Assembly (NCBI RefSeq): GCF_003755175.1
Contig: NZ_RKHX01000006.1
Span: forward strand, 1-64,000
Source: Cellulomonas sp. PhB150
Lineage (GTDB): Bacteria; Actinomycetota; Actinomycetes; Actinomycetales; Cellulomonadaceae
DNA length: 64,000 nt
Direction of reading: 5' to 3'
Part shown: one piece after another, positions 50,456-57,274 of the stretch
How the letters are laid out: every line of letters begins with the position of its first letter
How positions within the stretch are numbered: the stretch's first letter is position 1
Program-made: the position numbers and the translations under genes
The notes under the pieces: generated by a model
Database searches by the model: none
The model's input: only the letters and a program-made list of their open reading frames with translations
Told to the model about the DNA's origin: nothing

Positions 50456-53400
50456 CAGAACACCTCCGTGCCACGGCGCCAGGAGCGGCGCTCGGTCTCT
50501 TCCTGCAGCCGCCGCTCCACGAGCCGCAGCACGTGGTCGTCGAGCTCGTCACGCTTCCACTGCTCGAGCCGGTCGATCACGCGCTGCTCGATGGCGTCGA
50601 CGTCGACGGCGTGGGTCCCGGCGGGGCTGCCGGCTGACGTGAAGCTCATGGGGACTCCCGAGACGTCGGGCGAGGGCGCGGCGAGCGCGGGGTCGGACGA
50701 GGCGAGCAGGGCCGCCATCATCGATCCCGCGGGCGCCCCGAGGGCGGAGGCGGGCACCGGCGGCGGCGAGCCCGCGTCGCGCGAGTCGCCGATCGTCGGT
50801 GCGTCGGACGGGCGGGCCAGGCCGGCGGTGCGCGGCGGCAGCATCGACCACTGGGCGGGCAGGGCGGGGACGCTCGCGGCGACGCCCGGGGTGGGGGGTG
50901 CGTTGCCGGGCCCTGCGGCGAGGGCGGGGGCGACGGTCCCGACGATGCCGCGGTGCGAGCCGGCGTCGGTCAGCGACCCGCCGCGGGCGACGGGGGCGGG
51001 CGTGCCCTTGGTCCACCGACGGACCTTGGGGCCCGATGCCCGCGTGCCCGGGGCCGCGGGCGTCGTCGGCGTCCCGGTCACGAGGCCCGCGAAGGCGGGA
51101 CGCGCGGTCATGCCGCGACCGCCGGCCGCGCCCGACGCCGGCCGGACCGACTGCGGAGCCATCATCCTCAGCGCGAAGCCGGGGCCGGGGGCGTCGGCCG
51201 TGGAGGACTCCCAGGCGGCGTGCCCGGCGGGGAGGGTCGTGGCGGCCGACGAGAGCGCGGTGGCCGACGCGGCGGCGTTCGACCCGCTCGTCGCCGAGCG
51301 GCGGACCGGGCGAGCCGGGGCGGGTGCCGCGAGCACGCCGGGCGACGACGAGCGGGGGGCGCCTGCCGTCGGCGTGCCGGTCGGGGCCGCGGGGCTGCTC
51401 GACAGGACCGACGTCGTCCTCGTGGAGCCCGCGGGCGTCGCCGCGACTGGCTCGCCCACGCGTGCGGCGGCGAGCCGCGCGGCGGACTGCGCGTTCGGGC
51501 CCGGCAGCCCGGGCTGCGCGCCGACCGCGATCGTCGACGAGGACCGAGCGCCCGACGAGCGCGTCGCGCGCCGGACCGTGCCGCGCTCGATGCCGAGCCC
51601 GCGGCGGGTGTCGTCCGCCCAGCCGGGGCGGTGGCCGAGGCGGTGGTGGCCCGCGCCGGGGAGCTGGGTGCTCGGGCGCTCGTGCGGGGTCGGGCGCGTG
51701 CCGGCGTGCGTGGAGGGCGTGGCGGTGGGGTGCGCGGAACTCGCGGCGCTCGCGGTGAGGGAGGCCAGGCGGCGGAGCGGTGCGGGCGTCCCGGCGGCGG
51801 TCGGGCTCGTCGAGGCGGCAGCGCTCGTGGCGGCGGTCGATGCGGGCGCGGTGCTGGGCGTCGCGGTCGCTCCGGCCGATCGCGCGGCGAGGCCCGGCGC
51901 CGCCGGTGCCGCGGTCGATGTCGGGGATCCGGGCGCGGCTGTGGTCGTCGCGGACGTGGTCGTCGATGCGCCGATCCGGGCGACGCCGTTCTCCGACGGG
52001 CCGGCGACGGCCGGGGCCCCACCGGCCGTGCTCGCGGGCGAAGCCATGGCAGGCGCCGGGGCGGGTGCGCTCGCGGCGACGGCGCTCGCGCTGCTGGCCG
52101 TGACGCTCGGTGCGGCGTGACGCCCGGCAAGGCGGCCGGCGGCGGGCGCCCCGAGCCCCGCGACGTCGGCCCGCTCAGCGGTCCCGAGCCGGATCGCGGC
52201 GGCGGCGGGCGCGGTGCCGGGAGCGACGCTGAGCCGCGCGCGGGCGGTCGCGTCGCCGGTCGACCCCGTGGTGCCGCGCAGGGCGGGCGTGAGCACGCGG
52301 CGCAGCGCCCCGGCGAGCGATCGACGCGCCACGACCGGCAGCCCGGGGGCCGCCGCACCCGTCACGCCGCCGCGCACCAGCCCGGTCATCGCCAGCCCGG
52401 CGGGCGGGGCGGTCGCCGAGCCCGGCGCGGGAGCGGTGGCGGACGGCGCGATGGCGGTCGAGGCGGCGGGGTCGAGCGGCGCGGGGGCGACCGGCGCCGA
52501 CGCGGGGGATCCGACCGTCGACGACGCAGCGGCGCGGGTCTCGGCCGACGCGCGGGATCCCGAGCTCGCGCCCGGGGCGGCACCGGCCGGTCCCGCAGAA
52601 GCGAGCGGAGCTGCCGGTGACGACGCCGCACCCGAGGGGGAGGCGGTCGACCCCGAGACCGCCGCCGACGTGGAGGGCGTGGAGGGCGTCGACGCGGCGG
52701 GCGCGGGCGCGTCTCCACGGGTCCCGCCCGACGGGGTCGCCGCGACGGCAGGGGTGGTGGCCGTCGGCGCGGTCCGGCCCGGCACGCTCGACGCGGCCTC
52801 GCTCGTGGGCGTCGAACCCGTCGTGCCCGCCGTGCCCGTCATGGCCCCGGCGGCCCGTGCGCCCAGCACCCCGGCCGCGGTCGGCGCAGTCAGCGTGGGC
52901 GTCGCCGCGGGGCGGAGCTTGGCGGCCGGCGCGCTGCTGGTCGGGAGGGCACCGGCGGCGGTGGCGCGCCGCACGTCAGCGCGGGAGCCGGGGGCCGACA
53001 ACGGAGCGAGCGCGCCAGGGAGGTTCGTCTGCCCGGCGGGCACCGCGGTGCGGGTGCGCGACGGCGTGGCGGTCAGTGCCGCGCGCTCCGTGCGCGCGGC
53101 TGCGACGGCCGTCGCGAGGGCGCGTCGGCGCAGCAGCCGACCGCCCGGGGACGGCGCGGCCGCGACGGGTGAGGTGAGCGGCGGGCTCGTCGTCTCGGCG
53201 GTTCCGGGAGTCCGGGTGACGCGGCCGGCGGGCGGCGCGGTGGACGACGAGCGCCCGGACCCCTCGTCGTTCCCCGGTCGGGACCGGGCGACCGTGGACG
53301 TGGAACCGGGTGGAGCGGGGGAGACGTGGGCCGAGCGGGCGCGGGCGCCGTCGCTGTCGGTCACCATCGTGCCTGCGGCGCGCACGTCGGCGCTCACGCG

Positions 53401-53817
53401 GACGCGGATCGTCTCGGGCTTGAGCCGCGCGGGTACGGCGCCGGGGCGGCGCGTGGCCTCGTCGGGGATGCGCTGGACCATGAGGGGCAGGCCGCGGGGC
53501 ATCTCGGCGGCCTGCTCGGCGGCGAGGCTCGCGGCACGCAGCGGCGCGGTCTCGGCCCACCAGCGCGGCGGAGCGACGTCGGCGCCCGCGGTCGAGCGGA
53601 CGGCCATCGGTGCCGACGGCCCGGCCAGCGCACGACGCACCGCGACCGGGCGGCCCCAGCCGCTGGCCATGCGGACCGACGACGACGCGACCGAGCCGAT
53701 CGGCGACGGACGCAGCCGGCCCAGGCGCGGACCCGGCCGGCGCATGCGCGCGGCGACGGCCCGGCCGAGCCGGGTGTTGTCGTCGGGCACCCGAACAGGC
53801 CCGGGGTCGGTGCTCAC
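50455..53817 (-). CDS. 1120-residue Ala/Pro/Ser/Thr-rich protein inside the CIS operon
   Basis: Starts at a GTG (VSTDPGPVRVPDDNTRLGRA) overlapping the second tube gene by 4 nt and ends at a TGATG with the LysM gene, so it is truly part of the operon. Nearly the whole length is low-complexity Ala/Pro/Ser/Thr/Gly/Arg with no fold recognised, except short hydrophobic-charged islands (GLPLMVQRIPDEATRRPGAV) and a C-terminal helix (about 1070-1120: DAIEQRVIDRLEQWKRDELD, DHVLRLVERRLQEETERRSW). Its place matches Afp6 or the phage tape-measure slot. Long competing frames on the plus strand are an effect of GC bias. Confidence 0.7.
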   Translation of the reverse strand: MSTDPGPVRVPDDNTRLGRAVAARMRRPGPRLGRLRPSPIGSVASSSVRMASGWGRPVAVRRALAGPSAPMAVRSTAGADVAPPRWWAETAPLRAASLAAEQAAEMPRGLPLMVQRIPDEATRRPGAVPARLKPETIRVRVSADVRAAGTMVTDSDGARARSAHVSPAPPGSTSTVARSRPGNDEGSGRSSSTAPPAGRVTRTPGTAETTSPPLTSPVAAAPSPGGRLLRRRALATAVAAARTERAALTATPSRTRTAVPAGQTNLPGALAPLSAPGSRADVRRATAAGALPTSSAPAAKLRPAATPTLTAPTAAGVLGARAAGAMTGTAGTTGSTPTSEAASSVPGRTAPTATTPAVAATPSGGTRGDAPAPAASTPSTPSTSAAVSGSTASPSGAASSPAAPLASAGPAGAAPGASSGSRASAETRAAASSTVGSPASAPVAPAPLDPAASTAIAPSATAPAPGSATAPPAGLAMTGLVRGGVTGAAAPGLPVVARRSLAGALRRVLTPALRGTTGSTGDATARARLSVAPGTAPAAAAIRLGTAERADVAGLGAPAAGRLAGRHAAPSVTASSASAVAASAPAPAPAMASPASTAGGAPAVAGPSENGVARIGASTTTSATTTAAPGSPTSTAAPAAPGLAARSAGATATPSTAPASTAATSAAASTSPTAAGTPAPLRRLASLTASAASSAHPTATPSTHAGTRPTPHERPSTQLPGAGHHRLGHRPGWADDTRRGLGIERGTVRRATRSSGARSSSTIAVGAQPGLPGPNAQSAARLAAARVGEPVAATPAGSTRTTSVLSSSPAAPTGTPTAGAPRSSSPGVLAAPAPARPVRRSATSGSNAAASATALSSAATTLPAGHAAWESSTADAPGPGFALRMMAPQSVRPASGAAGGRGMTARPAFAGLVTGTPTTPAAPGTRASGPKVRRWTKGTPAPVARGGSLTDAGSHRGIVGTVAPALAAGPGNAPPTPGVAASVPALPAQWSMLPPRTAGLARPSDAPTIGDSRDAGSPPPVPASALGAPAGSMMAALLASSDPALAAPSPDVSGVPMSFTSAGSPAGTHAVDVDAIEQRVIDRLEQWKRDELDDHVLRLVERRLQEETERRSWRRGTEVF

Positions 53818-54278
53818 TTGTCCGACGCCTTGAACCCGTTGTGCGCGACCTCGAGGGTCTCGACGAGGGCCTCGGGCTGGTCGATGGACAGGCGCGGGCC
53901 GGCCCAGGCGACCGCGAAGACGCCCTCGAACTCCCACGAGCGCAGGCGCGTGCCGAGGTGGTCGACCACCGTGACGGCGCCCGTCGCGCGCGTGAGCTTG
54001 TTCTGGTTGGCGGCGAACCCGTCGCCCGAGGTCTTGCCGACCCACGCGAACAGCGCGTCGGAGTTGACCAGGCCGCGGCGGAACACGAGGTTCGGCCAGG
54101 TCAGCACGCCGGGGAACCGATGCACGTACTGGTTCTGGCCGCCCTCGACGTAGGTGTGCGTCGTGGCCGTGACCTGGAGGCCGGAGACCTCCTTGAAGGC
54201 GCCGATCTCGACGCCGTCCACCTCGAACAGGAAGTTGGTGGAGACGGGTGCGTCGCCACCGAGCGGCTGCTCAGGCAC
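53814..54278 (-). CDS. CIS inner tube protein 2 (gp19/Hcp-like)
   Basis: A protein of 154 residues from a GTG. The T4 gp19-like tube fold is marked by STNFLFEVDGVEIGAFKEVS, GLQVTATTHTYVEGG, VHRFPGVLTWPNLVFRRGLV and VVDHLGTRLRSWEFEGVFAV, then VETLEVAHNGFKAS. It is the less abundant tube type near the baseplate (Afp5-like). It follows the DUF6760 micro-protein with an 8-nt overlap and is followed by the Pro/Ala-rich gene. Confidence 0.92.
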   Translation of the reverse strand: MPEQPLGGDAPVSTNFLFEVDGVEIGAFKEVSGLQVTATTHTYVEGGQNQYVHRFPGVLTWPNLVFRRGLVNSDALFAWVGKTSGDGFAANQNKLTRATGAVTVVDHLGTRLRSWEFEGVFAVAWAGPRLSIDQPEALVETLEVAHNGFKASDK

Positions 54279-54444
54279 TGTCTCTCACCGCTTCCCATGC
54301 TCGGGCGTTCATGGCCGAGACCGCGCGCACCATGCGCACGCGGTCCATGTGCTCGAGGTCCAGCAGGTCGGCGAGCGGCCAGTGCAGGTGGTACGCCAGG
54401 TAGGCGATCTCCTGCCACAACGCGTCGACCGGGTAGCGAAGCAT
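54271..54444 (-). CDS. DUF6760-family micro-protein, 57 residues
   Basis: A short gene between the tail-assembly and the second tube gene. It starts with an ATG 2 nt after the preceding TAG. Translation begins MLRYPVDALWQEIAYLAYHL and continues HWPLADLLDLEHMDRVRMVR, ending WEAVRDSA. The W-P-x-x-x-L-L-x-L-x-H-x-x-R pattern is the DUF6760 signature seen in eCIS and phage-like tails at this very place. Likely a small assembly chaperone for tube or sheath; no activity is known. Confidence 0.85.
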   Translation of the reverse strand: MLRYPVDALWQEIAYLAYHLHWPLADLLDLEHMDRVRMVRAVSAMNARAWEAVRDSA

Positions 54445-54446
54445 GG

Positions 54447-54926
54447 CTAGCGGGCCTCGGTACGGATCTCCTCGATGGACGCCCGGCCGGGCCGGGGCAG
54501 GCTGACGCCGGCCTCGGGGGCCGCCGCGGGTGCCTCGTCGGGCACAGGAGGCGCGACGGGCGCCGGGGCCGAGACCCCGGTCGCCACGCCGAGCGCGCGC
54601 TGAGCCGCGACGAACTCGTCGAACTCCTCCTGCGTGCCGAAGTTGATCACTCCGTAGAAGTCCTGCAGGTACGCCAGGTCCGCCGCGAAGAGACCCTCGA
54701 TCTCGTGCGGCGTGACCTGGGACAGCGTGCCGAGCTCCTCCACCACGCGGGCCAGGACGACGATCGTCAGACGCGGGTCGTCCGGGCCCGTGACGGTGGG
54801 GTCGCGCAGCGGCTCCAGCTCGTCACGGGCCGTCGCGAGGCGCATGACGCCGTCGCGGTGGAGACCCCCGTCGCGGTCGACGTAGCCCCGCGGCAGGGTG
54901 AACTCGTAACGGGTCTTGAGGGTCAC
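54447..54926 (-). CDS. CIS tail assembly protein (gpE/G-like)
   Basis: A protein of 159 residues from a GTG (VTLKTRYEFTLPRGYVDRDG) with a 4-nt overlap to the first tube gene. The core (residues 1-105) has the compact tail-assembly-chaperone pattern: GVMRLATARDELEPLRDPTV, RLTIVVLARVVEELGTLSQV and IEGLFAADLAYLQDFYGVIN. The C-terminal 45 residues are Pro/Ala-rich and probably flexible. Position between tube and DUF6760 is standard for eCIS and thermophilic phage clusters. Confidence 0.82.
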   Translation of the reverse strand: MTLKTRYEFTLPRGYVDRDGGLHRDGVMRLATARDELEPLRDPTVTGPDDPRLTIVVLARVVEELGTLSQVTPHEIEGLFAADLAYLQDFYGVINFGTQEEFDEFVAAQRALGVATGVSAPAPVAPPVPDEAPAAAPEAGVSLPRPGRASIEEIRTEAR

Positions 54927-55402
54927 TTGACCCGCTCGAGCGTCTCGATCACGAGGGTGATGTTCTCCTTGATCGGGTCGTTCGAGTCCACGCTGAGCTG
55001 GTCGGTCGCGATCTTGCTCGGCCAGGCGTTCGTGAAGTTGAACCGCGCCACCTCGACGTGCGTCGAGTCGTACAGCACCACGGAGCCGTTCTTGCGGTTG
55101 CTGGTGCGGTCGCTCAGCGCGATGCCCTTGGTGCGGATGTCGTGGAACCAGGCCCACAGCTTGTCCTGCTTCGAGTCCGGCGGGGCCAGGCGCGTCAGCG
55201 TCAGGTCGCCGGTCTTGTTGCGGCCGGCGAGCGTCTTGATGGTCTGCGACTTGCCGTCCTTGCCGACCTGCTGCGTCGTGGCCACCTCCATCTCGACGTC
55301 GAGGCCGCTCACGGACGCGAGGATCGTGACGACGGAGCCGTCGATCTCGAGGAAGAAGTTCTGGGCGATCAGCGGGTCGGTGTTGATCAGGGCGTTGGGC
55401 AT
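54923..55402 (-). CDS. CIS inner tube protein 1 (gp19/Hcp-like)
   Basis: A protein of 159 residues. It reads PNALINTDPLIAQNFFLEID, VVTILASVSGLDVEMEVATT, AGRNKTGDLTLTRLAPPDSK, WAWFHDIRTKGIALSDRTSN and ITLVIETLERVK, the gp19 tube pattern (F-x-x-x-I-D-G...V-S-G-L-x-x-E). It is the main tube ring protein beneath the sheath. The gap of 40 bp to the sheath stop is the widest in the structural part of the operon, which may allow a separate initiation rate for this high-copy subunit. Confidence 0.93.
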   Translation of the reverse strand: MPNALINTDPLIAQNFFLEIDGSVVTILASVSGLDVEMEVATTQQVGKDGKSQTIKTLAGRNKTGDLTLTRLAPPDSKQDKLWAWFHDIRTKGIALSDRTSNRKNGSVVLYDSTHVEVARFNFTNAWPSKIATDQLSVDSNDPIKENITLVIETLERVK

Positions 55403-55442
55403 GAAGGTGCTCCTCGTCTAGGTGTGGGCCGGCGCGAGCGCG

Positions 55443-57008
55443 TCAGGACGCGATCTGCTTGTTCTGGCTGATCCGGAAGATGACGAACTCGGCGGGCTTG
55501 ACCGGCGCGATGCCGACCTCGACGACGAGCCTGCCGGCGTCGATCGACTCCGGGGGGTTCGTCGTCGCGTCGCAGTTGACGAAGAACGCCTGGTCGGGGC
55601 TGGCGCCGAACAGCGCGCCGGCAGACCACAGACCGCGCAGGTAGGCGTTGAGCGTGCGCTTGACGCCCTCCCACAGGGCGACGTCGTTCGGCTCGAAGAC
55701 GGCCCACTGGGTGCCCTCGAGGATCGTCGACTCGATCATGTTGAACAGGCGACGCACGTTGATGTACTGCCAGTCGGTGTCCGAGGCGAGGGTGCGGGCG
55801 CCCCACACGCGGATGCCGCGGGTGCCGAACGGGCGGATCGCGTTGATGCCGATCGGGTTGAGGATGCCCTGCTCGTTCTGGGTGATCGAGCGCTCGACGT
55901 CGAGCACGCCGCGCAGGGTGTCGTTGGCCGGGGCCTTCCACACGCCGCGCGTCTCGTCGGTCCGGGCCCACAGGCCGGCCACGTGGCCCGACGGCGGGAC
56001 GAGGATCTCGGAGTTGCCGTTGGTGCCGGTCGGGTTCTCGACCTTGATCCAGGGGTAGTACAGCGCGGCGAAGGCCGAGTCGTACTGCGCCGACTCCGAG
56101 CGCCACTCCTTGACCTGCTGCGGGGAGAGCCCGGGAGGGGCGTCGAGGATCGCGACGCGGTTGGCGTGCAGCTCGCAGTGCGCGATGAGCGCGGTCTGCA
56201 CGGCCTTCCACAGCCCCAGGTCGAGCGAGCCGTCCGCCTTCGTCGCGGCCGTGATCAGGTCCGGGACGGCCACGATCGTGACGTCCTCGGCGATCGCGAG
56301 GCCGTTGATGCCCGAGCGGGCCGTCTCCGAGCCGGCGAACTTGCGGCCCGAGACGGGCGTCGCGACGGGCGCGGCCTTCTCGAGCGAGTAGGCGCCGGGC
56401 TTGAGGACCTCGAGCTGGCTGGACAGGTCGACGTCCTTCTCGAGCTTGAGCTCGACCTTGACCTTGGTCGACGTCTTGTTGATGACGGTCGCGGCGTCGC
56501 GCGGGCCACCGATGGTCAGGTCGTCGTACGACTCCACGACCTCGCCGGCGTCGACGATCGTGATGCTGAACGGCGCGGGGCCGTCCTCGTCCTCGGTCTC
56601 GAGCGTCTCGACGACGACCGTGATGTTCGCGTCGGGCTCGACGGACTCGATCGCGAGCGGCAGGCCGAGCGAGCGGTCCGTGGCCGGCAGGCTCAGGCGG
56701 GCCGGCTCGCCGGAGGGCTCGGCGTTGGGGATGCGCACGATGTAGGCCATCGCGCCGCCGTTGAGGAAGAAGCCGTAGACCGACAGCGGCAGGATCGCGC
56801 CCTCGACGAAGCCGCCGTACAGCGCCTCGTACTGGGTCCAGCTCGTCACGAGCCGCGGCGCGAGGCCGTCCGGGTCCAGCGGGTCGTCCTGCGGCGCACG
56901 CTCGGTGAAGCCGACGAAGGCGGCGACGGCGGTCGGTGCCGAGGCCAGGACCTTCTGGGACGAGGGGATCTCCTCGACGTACACGCCGGGTGCGGTGTAA
57001 GTAGGCAC
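55443..57008 (-). CDS. CIS contractile sheath protein
   Basis: A protein of 521 residues. I chose the GTG at 57008 (VPTYTAPGVYVEEIPSSQKV), preceded by AGAGAAGGAATGGCCA, because it gives the invariant sheath N-terminus; the frame stays open upstream. Further motifs: AVAAFVGFTERAP, ALYGGFVEGAILPLSVYGFF, NGGAMAYIVRI, and at the C-terminus WSAGALFGASPDQAFFVNCD with GRLVVEVGIAPVKPAEFVIF. These are standard for the phage tail sheath/FI family in eCIS. There is one sheath gene only, unlike the three of Afp. It is the first gene of the operon. Confidence 0.95.
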   Translation of the reverse strand: MPTYTAPGVYVEEIPSSQKVLASAPTAVAAFVGFTERAPQDDPLDPDGLAPRLVTSWTQYEALYGGFVEGAILPLSVYGFFLNGGAMAYIVRIPNAEPSGEPARLSLPATDRSLGLPLAIESVEPDANITVVVETLETEDEDGPAPFSITIVDAGEVVESYDDLTIGGPRDAATVINKTSTKVKVELKLEKDVDLSSQLEVLKPGAYSLEKAAPVATPVSGRKFAGSETARSGINGLAIAEDVTIVAVPDLITAATKADGSLDLGLWKAVQTALIAHCELHANRVAILDAPPGLSPQQVKEWRSESAQYDSAFAALYYPWIKVENPTGTNGNSEILVPPSGHVAGLWARTDETRGVWKAPANDTLRGVLDVERSITQNEQGILNPIGINAIRPFGTRGIRVWGARTLASDTDWQYINVRRLFNMIESTILEGTQWAVFEPNDVALWEGVKRTLNAYLRGLWSAGALFGASPDQAFFVNCDATTNPPESIDAGRLVVEVGIAPVKPAEFVIFRISQNKQIAS

Positions 57009-57099
57009 TGGCCATTCCTTCTCTCGGGAGGTGCCTCCGCTGCCCGGGCTGAATGAGCCTGTGTGTGCACGGAGACCGAAGACGCGAGTGTGTCTTTGC

Positions 57100-57147
57100 G
57101 AGGCTAGGAATCCCGCCGAGCAGGGGCATCGGTAATCGCTACGCAAC
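57100..57147 (-). promoter_or_regulatory. CIS regulon box A with -10, promoter of the sheath operon
   Basis: Plus strand 57127-57145 reads CATCGGTAATCGCTACGCA. In sheath direction the box is followed by exactly 21 nt and then TAGCCT (57105-57100). The sheath GTG is 119 bp from the box edge. The box occupies the place of a weak or missing -35, as expected for an activator-dependent promoter. It also lies about 65-130 bp upstream of the divergent LuxR gene. Confidence 0.75.
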
Positions 57148-57274
57148 GTGTGATGACCGTCATGTGGGACGGACCGGGTGACTCGTCCCCGGGTGTCCTT
57201 TACCTCAGGAGATGACGCGACATGATGGACCTCGGTCCTGCATTTCCTGGGCCGCGCGCGAGGTGGGAGGTGAC

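Noticed and set aside
49952-53833. Long plus-strand open frames opposite the spike, LysM and Pro/Ala-rich genes
   Set aside because: Low-complexity translations without ribosome-binding sites. The minus-strand frames have conserved domains or overlaps with both neighbours, so they are the real genes.
26027-57008. Prophage
   Set aside because: There are phage-tail-like genes but no integrase, capsid, portal, terminase, lysis or replication genes, and the set includes eCIS-specific DUF4255, DUF4157, DUF4280 and AAA+ ATPase.
44659-57008. Type VI secretion system
   Set aside because: A VgrG-like spike and Hcp-like tubes are present, but there are no TssJ/L/M membrane-complex genes or ClpV, and the sheath is a single phage-type gene rather than TssB/TssC.
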